64,000 nucleotides of DNA from Botryosphaeria dothidea (taxonomy: Eukaryota; Ascomycota; Dothideomycetes; Botryosphaeriales; Botryosphaeriaceae): positions 2,542,001 through 2,606,000 of the forward strand of contig WWBZ02000016.1 in the NCBI GenBank assembly GCA_011503125.2. Reading direction: 5' to 3'. Position numbers and translations under genes: made by a program. The notes beneath the pieces are model-generated. The model worked only from the letters and a program-made list of their open reading frames with translations, was not told the origin of the DNA and did not search any database. This document shows positions 1 through 12,947 of the stretch, piece after piece; positions within the stretch are counted from its first letter, which is position 1; each line of letters starts with the position of its first letter.

Positions 1-3000
1 GCGAGATAGGCTCGTCTCATTTCGCCGGGGTGGCGGGGACCCTGGAGGCTGGTGACATTCTCCAGCAGGAGTCAGAACGAGGCGCGTGGTGGTGATGATC
101 TTTTCCCATCCGGCGAGTCTGCTCCGAGTGAAGCCGCGCGCACGCACACACCCTTTCCCTCCCCTTCCACGGCGGATGGACCGGGATGGGGAGAGCAGCC
201 ACACAGCTTCGCAAGAGCCAAGTTTTGTGCCTGCCCAGACCACTTCCCTTTGCGATACCCTTGGATGTACGAATCGAGCGGTTGACCCGCCTTTCATATC
301 GGTCGTACCTGGCGATCACCTCGTGGCACTCCCGGGACCTGAGAAGTGCAGGTTGCAGCATCCCTCATCCATGTCTACGTTGCCCTGAGGGCGAATTGGG
401 ACGGGCACTTTGGCCATCTGGGCCGCCCAGCGAGCACGAGCATGAGCGCAAAGAAGTGCAGATCCATCCGGGGAGCCTCAATCACACAACAGCGTCGCCT
501 CCAGATCCGACCTTCAGCCCGCGGCGCTCCGGCACGCCGGCTGTCTTGGGGCCTACTTCCCGAGTGAAGGCCGCATTATGGGGAAGCGCAAATCGTTGCT
601 GTCTTGAAGGAATGACGCGAGTTAGTAGGATGCGGCAGCTCGGGAAGACAAGCGCGCAAGCGTCCAAAGCGAAGGGAAGGTCTAACACAGGGGAGTCCTG
701 ATTTCTGCACGACCCGCAGCAGCTCTTGCGTCCAAGCTCCCCGTCCACTCCACTTCACTCCACGGCAAAGGGAGGGAGGTCCACGTGAAGAGCAGCTTCC
801 TTCGCGTATGGCCCGCATCCATGCCCCGCCCTATGCGATCGTGGGCACAGTCAGCAAGCTGGCAAATTACATCGACGATGGTGCCCCGAGCGCCGGTGGC
901 AGCTCCACGGCGCAGCATGGCATCACAAGTACGGCACACCACCATCTCATGATTCCAAGACCCCAGTGAGCGAAAAGGGAAAGCAGCGATTGAGCAATGA
1001 CTTCGCCCCGAGCTGTCAAGCGACTCTGGCGCGCACGCCCACCCAGAGTGGCGGGTATGCGGGACCCAAAGGAGCCGGAGAAGCAACGAAAGTCTGTTCT
1101 CCAGTGTTATCCGCGCCGTTCGACCATTGCGGCGGGGCGCCCTGCCAACAGCTGTCTTGCCATGTTGGTGCAGGATGCCAGAGACACACGTGCATCATTT
1201 GCCCCTCTCGCCCACCGCTCGGGCCGAGGACAGACGGATCAGAGGAGGGGAGGGCGGGAAGAGCAGAGTGACAATGGAGCACGTGCTTGGCGCCCTTGAC
1301 GTCGTGCATCTCTTGAGGGCCGTAGTGCTAGCGCTTCCTAATGCCAGGTCTAGCAAGACAGGAATAATGGCTCGTCCGGATGGAGTCGGGGGCCGCTTTC
1401 TTTCTCGAGAGTCGAGTGTCTCGGATGCTGCGTGCTTGCGCGTAAGCATCGCCACCGCAACGACCTGCTGCTTTACTCTCCTACACGATTTGTAAAATGT
1501 GCATGTCTCGCCGGAGCGGCAAGCCAGCAACCAAACATACGACCAGTCTGGGTTGGCACGCGAATGGCGGCGCGGCACGTCTGGCTGTGCCCCAGAGATG
1601 CACCGACAGCAGTACCGAAAGCTCGCCGCCGCTTGGCCGAGCCGACTGCCCCGTCAGGGTCCGCCGTCTCGTGCCCATGCTCCGGCCCCAAGGGTTGCGT
1701 CGACGTGCCAAAGTGGTGAGCAGAAAGGGCTTGGGTTGAAGAGGGCGCTAGAGCGTTAGGCCGAACCGCTCAACCTTCCTCCAGAAAGTACGTACCACGC
1801 ACGCACCCCGGCGCCCCCGGCAAGCCACCACAAGTCAGCGATGGCCCCGGCGGCTAGCAGCAGCAGCCAGCGCGACCGGGAAGAGAGGGAGACAGGAGCC
1901 AGGGCAAAGTTTAGCTCCAGCGACTAGCGCGTGAACATGAGCCGCCAGCCCGCCCAGCGGCGGAAGGCTGGCTGCTGCGTGCCTACAGAGAACGCCCGAT
2001 GTAACCCCATTTCCACGGCCCGGGATTTGGACGGCCACTGGCAGAGCGCCCGTCCGCCAGCCCTCTGCGCCAGAGCGACGCCCGCTCCGCGCGCCGGCGT
2101 CCAGAGAGGCGAAAAATGGCAGGCTGGCAGCCACGCACGACGCGGCGCAAACTGCGCCGACAGACACGCCGAAAAGAGGAGCCCACCGGGGAGCGGAGCC
2201 CGGCACCCAGCGACAGCGGCGGCGGCGGAGGAGGAGGCGACCAGCAGGAAAAATGATCAATCTCATGGTTACACAAACCCTGCTTTCTGCGCCATGCAGC
2301 AGCGCACCCCCGGCCCGCTGCCAAGCATCCTCCGTCCAACCAGCAGCCCGGCAAACCCACCCCCCTACCCCCATCTGACCCGACGACGCGCAGCGGAGCC
2401 CCTTCAACCTCCACCCACCCATTCTTGACTGTGTTCGCTGCACCACCAACCGTCGCCGCTGCCTCTGAACCTTTTTTGCCTAAACTCAACCACGAGATGC
2501 CTGTTGGCTGCCTGCACCGCGATAGGTACCCAACCCCTGCCCTACGCCGCCTGGCACACCCCTTCTCCCTCCACCTCCCTGAACTCCTCCTTCCCGTCCT
2601 CCCGCCGCGCGAAAACGGCTCTGCGGCCTGCATATGCCCTGCTAGCTGCATGGCTGCGATGTGCAAACCCTTCCTGCTGCTTTTCTTCTGCTGCAACGAC
2701 CTGCTGCCGCTATCATGCAAAATGCCTTGCACCCTTGCTCCGGCAGATACACCCGTCCAATTCGCCGCCTCTTTTTTTTTCCCTCCTGTCCCTATTCCCG
2801 CCGCACTTTCCCATCACCGGTCATGGTGCGGCCACTGAAAAGAGAGGAGGCGACCATTTCAGCATCTTGCCCTGTGTGTTGCCAGACGCCGTATCCCTGC
2901 AAAGCTTCAGGGAGCAAAGTCACGCAGACATCTTAATTTTTTCTTGTCCTCGCCTCCTTGCCTAACTGCGTGCAGACAGTCGCCCATGTCCACTGCTAGC

Positions 3001-3165
3001 TCCCCATGCCTGAGGATAGAGAAGGAGCTGAAAATAAATTTAATATGTAAACGCAAAAAAAAGGGTTGCGGGCGCAGCAAGACACGGGGCGGGCGCACGT
3101 GCCACCTTGCCTTCCCGCCGCGGGGGCGCCATCTTACCTCAACCTTCCCCTTCCCTTCCCGCAGC

Positions 3166-3205
3166 CGCATGTACATGTGTGTGTATGTGTGTGTACGCGC
3201 ATGCG
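3166..3205. repeat. Alternating purine-pyrimidine (TG/CG) tract
   Basis: Every step over 40 nt alternates purine and pyrimidine, with TG repeats in the middle and CG/CA steps at both ends. Such tracts are known to favour left-handed DNA; whether this one does so in the cell is unknown. Confidence 0.7.
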
Positions 3206-4486
3206 AACGCGGATGTAGAAGCAGCCTTTGCCCTGCACGCACGCACCCGTCCTCAGAGAAAGAAAAATGCATGCAAGCCAAGCGCCAAAGGCAGAATTCC
3301 ATGTTCGCATGGACGGGACAGCAAGGAACATTGAGTTCCCGTGTCGGTAAAAGCCATGGCAATGCCGATAAAACAGCATTTACAGGAGAATGCGAAAAAT
3401 CAGATGGGAGGCAAACACAGCTGTGACGAAGGAAGCAACGGACCCCCGTCTCAGCGCAAACAGATCGATGATGATCAGGGTCCTGCGTGTGGCTTGCGGA
3501 TTTGGGATTCTTAGATTGATTACTGATGACGACGGGTGCTTACGATGACGGCTTGGTGGCAGAGAAAAGGCGCGCGTGTATGGGCGTGTTAGTTTCGGTG
3601 TTAGTTTTTACTTCTCTGATGGCTTCCGGTTGGCGGTGGTGGTGAGCAGATTGGGCCGGGATCCCTGGGAGAGAGGGGGCCGCTAGAGCACAAGCACTTA
3701 CGCCAGCCGAGCAGTGCCAAGCTACGCCGCCGACGCCATCGCGCATGGATGTCGAAGGGGGAAGACGGATCCGTGAAAAAAAGTCAAGCTGCGGCTTCTG
3801 TGTAGACGTCTCTCTGTCCTCAAGCACTAGGATGGTTATGCGAGATGAGGCAAAAATCAAAGCATGGTTGCGAGACGAAAAAGAAGGCCCGTATAGGATG
3901 ACGACGACGCAATTTCCCTGGGTGAGAGTGCATGCGCGAGGCGATGCAACAGCATCATGACGAGTGGTCGTTTTCTTTCTTTCGTCTCGTTCCCATCCAT
4001 TAGCGATCAAACTTGGCCGCTGTTTGGTAACACTCGGCATATGACTCGCAATGTGGATGAAACTTCCGCCGCCTCCTCCAAACCGCATTGGCTTCCCGAA
4101 CGTTTGGGTATGCCGTCGAAAAACACAGATGTTGCTGCAGGAATACGGGCCGTTAGTCGGGTGCGCAGAGTTGGAACCTCGTGTTGCAGGTGATTGAGCT
4201 TGGGAGACGCATGGGGTGCTCGTTCGTATACTCGAGGTCGGGACGTTTATTTGACGTTGGGTGGGTGGAGCAGCAGAGCAGCAGCGGGCGGGCAGCGCGC
4301 GCGAGTGGTGGGAATTGGTGTGGGCGAGCGGAATGGCGGGCGGCCGGGGGGGCCAGTGCTGTGCACGAGAGTGAGTGGGTGGAGTGCGGTGCCTTTCGCT
4401 GATAGGTACGGAGGCCTGGCGTGGGAGGCAGACAAGTGACCAAGATTCCAAGTCGGCGGATGGCGTGGTAGGAGCGCGCGACGCAA

Positions 4487-4508
4487 GCACGCACGCACGC
4501 ACGCACGC
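4487..4508. repeat. (GCAC)n microsatellite
   Basis: Five and a half perfect GCAC units, 22 nt, in a non-coding GC-rich region. It opens a run of Ala/Cys/Arg codons in chance frames on both strands, which helps explain the long spurious ORFs here. Confidence 0.85.
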
Positions 4509-6059
4509 TTTCCTGCGCAGCAGCCAGCCAGCACACAGCACCCATATGCGAACGGAGCAGTCGTTGCGGTTGCTGGGCGGGGTTCTGTCGCCACAGGTTG
4601 TATGCGCAAAAGTCAAGTTGCAAGGCCCTTTGTAGTTGAAACACTTCGGTTGCAAAGGGCGAGAGAGGCTCAGCTGGACGATGGACAGGAGCGGATCTGA
4701 TGTTGTTAGGGAATCTAGGAGTAGTTGCTGAATAGAGCAAGTGCAACCCCGTTAGGCACCCAGAAACCGGTCAGAAGAAAGTGGAGTTGACGTGCTCGTC
4801 CACCGCGCTTGCTCGGCCATGCAGGTGATTGTGATGATTGATTAGTGGGTTGACGCCGGGGCGCCATCGTGGCGCCAGCCGTTGATGTCTTTGCGCTCCT
4901 GCGGCGGCGCCGCCGCCGCGCCCGCTCCGCGCATGTTTTGGCCGCTGTTGCGGGAAAGCGCTCAGAGGGATCGGAGAGCGCACCGGCGCCGGCGGCTGGC
5001 TGACGAGGGGCGCTGGCGAGTGACGACGAGGCGAGGGGGAAGGGTGCTTTCGCGCGGGACGCCTGAAGGCTGCCGGGGAAGTAGGGAAATTGTCAGATTG
5101 AACCCGAAACGCTTGACATGGGAATAGCGACTATGCATGCATGTGGCACCAACGAATTCGGAAGTCCACGATCACGGTCAGGAAGAGAAGATGGTTTTCA
5201 ATAGTATCCTTCAGTATTATTCATTGAGCGAGCGTCGTGAGCCTACAGGCGGTGAGCTTCCTATTGCCACACCGAAGCTCCATGCTGACGCTCCAGTAGC
5301 TGTAACTAGCTGTATAGTATTCTCCCAGTAGTCCGTCCATACACAAACACCACTCGGTCCATCCGGTTCCATACACCAAAACCGGCGCTTTCCTATATCG
5401 TACAGGGGACGCGCACCATAAACCCTGAGAGAGACCCAACCTAATATACGGCACCAGCAGCGTCCAGGCTGACATGAAAGCGAGCGACCACCCTGTAGAG
5501 GCGTGCAAGTCCATCGCCGATGTAAAGAGACAAATGAGACCAACGAGCAAACGAACCGACGGCGGTATTAATACAGTGGTAAAAGGAAACCCCGTGTTGT
5601 ATGAAAAAGTCCCAGGAATGGCCGCTGCAGATAAAACACACATGTGAACGCCTTTCTACACGCCCCAAGACAACGCCGACCGGCTTATGCTCTCGGATCC
5701 TCATAAACGTGAAGATTGCCGCAGAGATAAGACAATGGAAAAGAAACCGCGGGAAAACTGAAGCCATACACCATGGGGTATAAAAAGTAGCGACCGTCTA
5801 GAAGATGAACGGTGTCTCTCCTGGATGTGAAATGAAAATAAACAGATGAAAAGCCGCAGAAAAAAAAACGCGGAAGCGGGATATCTCAAGAGGAAAAGAC
5901 ACAACCGCAGTGACGACACTTTTGAAAACAGGAAAATGCACCGTGCAATCACCTGAGCTCGGTACACATGGCGCAACTTTTCGGCTCGACTGAACTCCCA
6001 TGTCGAAGAAAACTGGTCATCCGTTAAGGCGCGTAAAAGTGAACTCCGCAAGGTGTCAA

Positions 6060-7278
6060 TCAGTTCTCCTCAGGAGACGGTTGGTCGCGTTCGCCCTTGT
6101 GGACCTTCCTGTGTCTCCTCAGATTCGAGACGACGGAGAAATGGCGACCACAGCCCTCAACCTCGCAAGCGAATGCTACACTGCATGTCAGTTTCGAATG
6201 AATTGAAATTGGGTGGTTTTAGATATGACTCACGCTTCTCGCCCGTGTGGCTGTACATGTGGGTCTGCAGCGAGCTTGGGCGCGTGAATCGCTTATCGCA
6301 GACTTTGCACTTGTGCTTCTTCTGCGAACTCGACGAAACCTTGGAGCTGAACTGGCCCATCATGGATTGGGGCGCCGGAGGGAGGTTGGTACCGACAAGC
6401 GCCGAGGGTCTGGGCAGTGTCCTGGAAGACATATCTCCAACGGACTCGGACGCAGAGCTGTAGTCGGTGACAGAGGAGTCGGCAACGGATCCAACAGAGC
6501 CATTGTAATAAGAGGGGTAGGTGCTGGCCGAGGAGATGGAAGAGTGGGCAGAGTGGGTGGCGGGGAAGCCATACGAGTCGGTCGTCGTGCGCGGGTTCTG
6601 GTTGCCGTAGATATTTCTAGGAGTGATATCCTGGCTCATGGCGACCATGCCGCGGCTGGCGTCGAGGGCATCACTGAAGCTGTTGCGCTGCTGCTGCTCG
6701 GAGTTCATTCTGTTGGGATAGTCAGCCAGGGAGCTCTGGCGTTGCCGCTGGTAATCGACCGGGGCGCCGAGGAAGTTGGCAGAGGGTACTGACGGCTGAG
6801 AAGACCGGCGGGCCATGTCTTGCTGGTAAGAGTATGCGGGGGCAGCCCGGTTGGCATAGTCCATCGAGTACTGCGGCGCCGACGTGGGCGCGTACGAGGG
6901 AGCAGTGGGAGACGCAGCGGACGCGGCGTAGGTGGTCCCGTAAGGCCTCGAGGTGTTCATGAGATCTTGCGACATGGCAGGTGAGTTTTGCGGTTCGTAC
7001 ATTCCATCTGAGAGAATAATACCTGCTCCTAGTGACGGTGCGCTGACGGGGATGTTGGAGTAGGGCAGAGAGACGGCGGTGGGCCGAACGGCGGCTTGCG
7101 GCTGGGTGGTGGTTGCCATGCCGGGCGTGTTGGAGCCAAGGGAGGTAGGGTAGAGCTGCGGCGGCGCCGTGGGTGCCGACACCCACGGGTTGGTGAACTG
7201 AGGGCCAGGAAAGCGCATCGTATCAAAACCCAGGCCGGTGACCTGGTGCTGCTGCCGGTTGTCGACTGCCATGGCCAT
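6060..7278 (-). CDS. flbC: C2H2 zinc-finger conidiation regulator FlbC
   Basis: Nuclear transcription factor; in Aspergillus FlbC acts upstream of brlA in asexual development. Two exons, 7278-6234 and 6175-6060, joined across a 58-nt intron (GTGAGT...GTGTAG) that interrupts a Pro codon exactly between the two zinc fingers; product 386 aa. Finger 1 has Cys324, Cys327, His340, His344 and ends in the HTGEK linker; finger 2 has Cys352, Cys357, His370, His374 with the family-typical core FSVVSNLRRH. The N-terminal 300 residues are Ser/Pro/Gln/Tyr-rich and disordered. Without the splice the ORF runs into intron residues and loses finger 2, so exon 2 is required. A second ATG lies two codons after the first; either could start translation. 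It stands alone, with about 6 kb without a gene downstream and about 9 kb upstream. The finger pair and linker make the assignment strong; the role in this species is inferred. Confidence 0.93.
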
Positions 7279-10200
7279 GGTTGAGGAAGTAAGGGTCCTC
7301 AGATATGTATCGTGAAGTCGAGGGAGAAGAGGGAATGGAGGAGAGCAAGACGGTGCTGTGTAGCAGGTTGAAACACAGCTCCAGTAAGGTTTGCGAAACG
7401 TGGAGGAAGACGATCACCTCGCACGACGATATGCGGGATCAGCGGAGCTTTTGAAGGTGTCGAAGGGGAGCAGGAACCCCGGCGGCGGCAGACTGCCGTT
7501 GGAGGTAATGATATGCTACTCGGAGTGCCGATCTTGGGGCCACGCTGGACGGACCCAACCGCTTCGACGGGTAAGTGCAGGGCCTTGCGGTATGACGACT
7601 GTCGAGATGGTCGCTGTTTCAGGTGTGCCCTGAGTGTGGGGAATGCGTGGCGGACAGCGCGCGAGGAGGAAGCGCAACAAAGGAAGCAATGATGCGAAGG
7701 GAGGCGACTGTTGCGGCGAGTGATGATCGAGTACTTAACAGCTTGGGGAGGCGGGTTTGATTTGGGGGGGCACGCGCTGGGCAAGAGGAGTGCAGATCGG
7801 GGGAGCAGAGGGGGCTTGGAGAGCGGGCGTTTTGGGAGATAATAAGTTTGGCAGAGCGCAGCGGTGCGATGGCCGTGGGAGCATTTCTTACGTCGTCGCT
7901 GATGACATCGTAGGGACCGCGCACAAGCGAGCGGACAAGAAAAATGGCTTGAAGCCACCGCAGTCGGCGCCTGCGGGGTCCCTGCAACGCGCGCCGGGCA
8001 GGCCAAGCGCTGCTGCGCGCCCGAAATCCCTGCCCGCTGAAGTGTGGGGGAGACAAAGCCCGCGACTCAGGATGCGCTAGAGCAGCAATTAGCAGGCCGG
8101 CGCTGCGCAGGCCGCCATCTGCCCCGCGCTCGGGCGCGCCCAATGGCGGCGTGCGCAGTGGGGCGCCTGCGCACGCAGCTGTTCGAACGGCGGATAGGGC
8201 GTGAGGCCGGGGGGCTGCTTCGGGGCTAGCGCTATCTGTGCCCTCCTGAAAAGAGACAGCAGCGGCCGCAAACAGTGCGTGCGGCTAAGCCGTGAGTATC
8301 TCTAGTAGCGCGCACGGGCGCCGCTATTAAATCTCCGGCCAAGCTGCGACGCGCTGCCTGAGAGCGTGAGGTGCCCGGTGGGTGCGCTGGTGGTGTGCGC
8401 CGCCGCGCTGGCCAGCAACGTGCTGCTGCGGCGCCTGTTTTTGTTGTTGTTTTGCGCTGCTGGCCGCGCTGCTGCTGGCACGCACCCGTCCCCCCTTCGC
8501 TGCTGCAGTCGCCGTCGCCGTCAAGCTCAGCGCGGCCCAATGCTTAGGTGGCAGCGGGCACCGTTGGAACCTGGTTCCCCTGATGCTCCCGCATGGCGTG
8601 GGTTTGGCTTGCCCGGCAACGTTTGATCGCCTCGCGGCGGCACGGCCATGGGCCATGGGATGGATGGGACGGGGGCATGGATGGCTCAGGCAGTCACGAG
8701 CTGGTGGCCCGCGCAGCGAGCTTTAATCTCAATCTCAGCGGCAGGGGGCGTGTACGAGCGAGGAATGCGGGACGGCCAATGGGGCCCGGGCGAAACGCAG
8801 GACGGCGGCGAGCAGCCCGGGATGCCTCATTTCCTGCTGGCCGTGCCTGTCGGTCGCGGGCCTGGCGGTGTGCTCTGTCGCGGCTGCGGCCAATCACGCA
8901 ACCGTCGCGCGCTGGTGGATGGTGGGAGCTGCTGTCTTTCGTGGTGACGACGCCTCCATACTGCAGTAGCGCCGAACAGCGTCCCTACTCCACACGCTCC
9001 AGTAGGGACGCCTGCTTGCTGGCCGGCGAGCCCTTGCCTTGCCCCGGGCTTGGGAGGGGCCCAAGCCTGCGTGCCATGTTCGTCATAAGCTCACCCTCGT
9101 GCGCTCCGGCCGCTCTCTCTCGCTGTCAACGGCGATAAGTGGTGGCTTCGGTGGCTGCTTTACCGGCCCTGTTGCGCTGGCTATGCGCGGTGGCGTCATA
9201 AGCTAACCCGCTGCGCCTGATGGACGTGAGACGCCTGCGACCCAGGGCGCTGGCTGACTCTTCGCAAGCACGGCCGGGAAGCATGCTGCCTTACGTCACT
9301 CGTCGAGTCTTTGAGACAGATGACATCCATCCATCATTTTGCATTACAACAATGTCCCCAAGTCGCTGCCCGTCTCCACCCGCTGCACCCTGCGTCCACG
9401 TTTCAACCACGCCAGCGCTGCGCAGCCTGCCTGTCGCGCGCGGCATGGCGCCTTAGAGTTATTTTGCTAGTTGGACTATGGCTCCGCCCAAGCCTCGCAA
9501 TTCAGCAGCGCGCGTCGATCGGCCCTCAGGCGCCGCATCCCTGTGGACCCTGCAGGCGGACGCTCAGGGCTCGCGCTCCAACAGCGCTGCTGCACCATGA
9601 CCACGACGCGGAGCCGGTGAGGCTGCCCCCCGGCACCACACAGCACACTGCCCGCCGCGCCGCTGCCCGCTCGTTTCCGCCGCGCGGCAGCTGGGACGTG
9701 AGAAGCGGAACGTCCAACACGCACCAACACGAGCGCCGCGACTCGCACCGTCGTAAGGCTGGGGGCGATCAGGCGGGCGCTGGAGCTGCTCTGGTGCCGC
9801 AGTCGACGGCCGAGTCAGCGAGCGGGCAAGCGGCCAGCGCATGGCAAATTCGCGCTGCACTGGCGTGATGGCAAAGCGGTCCCGTTGGCCACCGCCGGCG
9901 AGTCAGGCACCGCATCCACCAGCGCCTTGACGCCCTTCCCACCGCCATCCGCAGGCAGGTCAAGCGGCAAAAGTGGGGACGCCGACGAGCTCAAACGGCC
10001 TTGACACTCGGCCAGCGGATGGCTTGGGTGGGCTCGCTGTGCTAGCAGACTTCCCCGCCGGCGAACGAGGTGCCAGCCAACTAGTGCCAGCCCCAGCTCC
10101 ACCGATTGCCGTGTGTGCTCCTGCGGCGCCGTTCCCGCGCGCGCAGCGGTGATGGGTGTGCTCTGCCTGCTTCGGCTATCTGGCGCGTTCATGCCGGCCT

Positions 10201-12900
10201 GGAGGCTACAGCCTTGCGCGCCTGGCAGCGGACGGGACAGTGATCATCTCCCGTCCGCTGACCGAAAACGGCAATCGATGGACTCCTTTTTGGCAGCCGC
10301 TGCAGCAGAAGCCTGCGTTGGCGCGTGATTATTGCTGCTGGAGCCGGTCCGTTTGCTGCTCCACGACTCGCAGAAACCGACAACCAGGGCGCCCACCGGC
10401 GCACAGGAACCCGCGCCACCTGCGCGGCTCGCCCCAAGTCGTCCGCCTCCAACTTAAGCTTTATCAGATTCTTTTACTCGATTGGCCCTGCTTCACGTGG
10501 CGCGCCCGTCCACCACCACAGCCCCCAGAGCTTGAAACAGGGAGTCTCTAGCCTCCACCTCCGCGCCTTTCCCAAAATCTCACGCTTCGGAGATAGTCAC
10601 TGCCTCCCGCTCCGGGCCAGGGCCACAGAGCGCCCGGGCCACTGCTGCCTGCTAGCCTGAACCATCTTTTGACTGCGTTGCAAGGATCGAAGTCCTCCAA
10701 ATTTCTTGAGAGCCTGCGACACAACACCACAGAGCTGCATGTCATGGCGCAGAACCCCTGGCGGACCTTTTTCCGAACGCGTCTAGAGAGCGGGAGCCAA
10801 GGGGTTGGGCGCCTGGGTGCTCATCTCAACGCTCCAGCTATCCGGATCACATGAATCCACCTATTCCGACCACACCCGCCGCTCATTGTCCTCCCTCTTC
10901 CGGATGCCGGAAGGAAAGAGAAAAAATCCCTCTGCGTATTATTGCTCTGCTGGCCGTATACTCTCAGACACGCACGCATGGACTCAGGCCTGAAAGCTGG
11001 GTGGGGGCACGACCAAGTAGCTTGACGTCTTGGTCGAGGAATCGGTCTTGCAGCAATGCCCACGCCAATTGCTCAGAAGTGGGGAACATTATTCTTCTGC
11101 TTTTTTTTCCTTCAGCCTCTCCTCTCTCGGCCTTTCTCTTGGGACTGAGATGCGGGGAGGCTGCAGCATCAGACCCGCCTCACCGGTGAGCCCTCAGCCA
11201 TTGGGTGTGCTGCACAGGCTTGTTGGAGCCTCCAATCCAATACTGGTGCTTGGTGCAGCAGTAGTGGGGCTCTCAATAGGTGCGTGCTCGGACGCGTCTT
11301 CACCGAACACACGATTTGAATTTCATCCTGGTCTGCCTATGCATGGCATCGTATTGCCTATTCGACCACCCCTACGCGCTGCTGCCAGCTATCTCTTGCG
11401 CAGCACGAAGTGCCGTCGAATCGCCACTACACGCCAAGCTTCTGCATCTCCTCTCCATCCTGGCACCCTCTGAGACGGCTAGACAGGGGTACACATTCCC
11501 GCTTTGGCAATCGCGCTATCTTATCTAGGAGTTGGGCGGTGCGTTCGTATTTGCTTTTTCCTGCTCCAGTACTTCTTGGGCAAACTAGTGACCAAAGCGA
11601 CTCTTCGCGGCCTCTAGTCACCACCTTCCCGCAGCTCCGGATCCTGGTAACCAGCCGTGCGCGCTGCAGCTCAGCGTCGTTAGGCCGATGGCCCTAGAGA
11701 TCTGCTTCAAGGTTGTGGCGTCTCTTTGTCCTAACCCTCCCGATGATTCACCGTATAGGGGGTGCAAGCGCAATCAGTGTGGCTTGAATGCCAAGGATTG
11801 CACGAGAACAAGCAGTGCCTCCGTTTTCTTTTGGGCAGTATCGGCAATTTCGTTCCTGCGCACTGCTGCTGATCGCTGTGTTACCAGTGATGCGGCGAGA
11901 TGCATCGAGCGTGAGCGCAAATCCGCAGATGATCCAAGGCAAAAGGAGAAACAATCTACAGACACGAGCCGTTGCCGAGAAGGTAAACGGGACGTCAATT
12001 CTAACGTCGAACGCTTGCGAACGTGGCGCACTCATTTGGTTTTTTTTTTTTTTGGCTGCCGCCGTTGAGCCTAATGGTTGTGGTCGACGTCAAGAGAAAG
12101 TTTCAAGAGAAAGTATTGCGCTACAAGGGTCTTCGCTGTTGACTGCGTTGCCGAGAAAACGTCCTCGCGGAACAGGCAACACACAGACAGCTTATTTGGA
12201 ATGAAGCGTCGAGGGGAAAGAGAGAAAAGAGAGCTTGTCGTCTTGCGCGGGAAAGCATGGGCATAAGATTATCGTTTTATTGTTTCATCTTCTTTTGACG
12301 AGATAATGAGAATACACACACCAACCACCACTGACGCGCGTTGCCACCCCTTCTTCGCCACGCCACAAGCACCAGATTCTCAACCCAGAGCTGCCAAAGT
12401 GGAGACGCTGTGGCAGAGGAGCCCACTGCCGCGCCACTAGGTGCTGCTTGCCAATTCTCAGCCACTCTTAGCTGTTTGGTTTCTTCTTCTCCACACATCA
12501 GCCTATACCAATTACAAACAAGTCGCTCGAGCTATTGCAATAGGAGAGTGGAGAAGGCAATCAATTCCCCCGGATGCTAGCACAAGCGAGCGCTACTGTC
12601 CCAGCTCCCTTGGATCTTGCATTTGACACGCGCCGCCTTCCGGCTCCTTTCGGCCACTCTCTCGACCAGACCAAGATCCCTTTCAGGCACAGGGGCTAAA
12701 AAAGAGGAGAAGGACCGGGATCCTCTGTCGTTGACTGTCATTTGCTCAAGCCAAGCGAGGAGACACCTTAGTGTGATTGCGCCATTCGAAAGATGCTCAG
12801 CCGGCCGCACGGATCTCCAATTCCGGGTCTCTTGATCCTGACCGATTCAGTTTGCTTTGAAGATGGTGAGGCACGGTCACGCGGACCATCCTGCGAGCTG
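7279..12900. other. Long gene-poor region upstream of flbC
   Basis: GC-rich up to about 11 kb, with many short overlapping open frames on both strands and none resembling a protein family. The part next to 7278 must hold the flbC promoter and leader. A 14-nt T run sits at 12040-12053. No tRNA cloverleaf, LTR or transposase was recognised by eye. A multi-exon gene with short exons or a non-coding RNA cannot be excluded without transcript data. Confidence 0.5.
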
Positions 12901-12947
12901 AAGCAGGGAAAAGTTCTACGCGAGGTCGATGAGATGGACTGCGCCAC

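Larger units (their letters stand above)
1..6059. other. Gene-free region left of flbC
   Basis: No ORF here has a recognisable domain or a protein-like composition. The longest open frames (minus 3540-4655, minus 1983-2732) are rich in Pro, Ser, Arg, His and Cys, as expected from chance open frames in GC-rich DNA. Around 2400-2900 the plus strand is pyrimidine-rich (CCCTCC and CTTCC runs), which resembles a promoter or leader of a fungal gene, so part of this stretch may belong to a gene beyond the left edge. A 40-nt alternating purine-pyrimidine tract (3166-3205) and a GCAC microsatellite (4487-4508) are listed separately. The last few hundred bases before 6060 are the presumed 3' region of flbC. 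Confidence 0.6.

Noticed and set aside
1983..2732. 249-codon minus ORF and overlapping plus ORFs
   Set aside because: Arg/Gly/Cys-rich mirror frames on both strands without domains; the plus strand is a pyrimidine-rich, promoter-like stretch.
3540..4655. 371-codon minus-strand ORF
   Set aside because: Composition (His, Cys, Pro, Ser, Arg) and the overlap with a GCAC microsatellite look like chance in GC-rich DNA; no domain or splice context.
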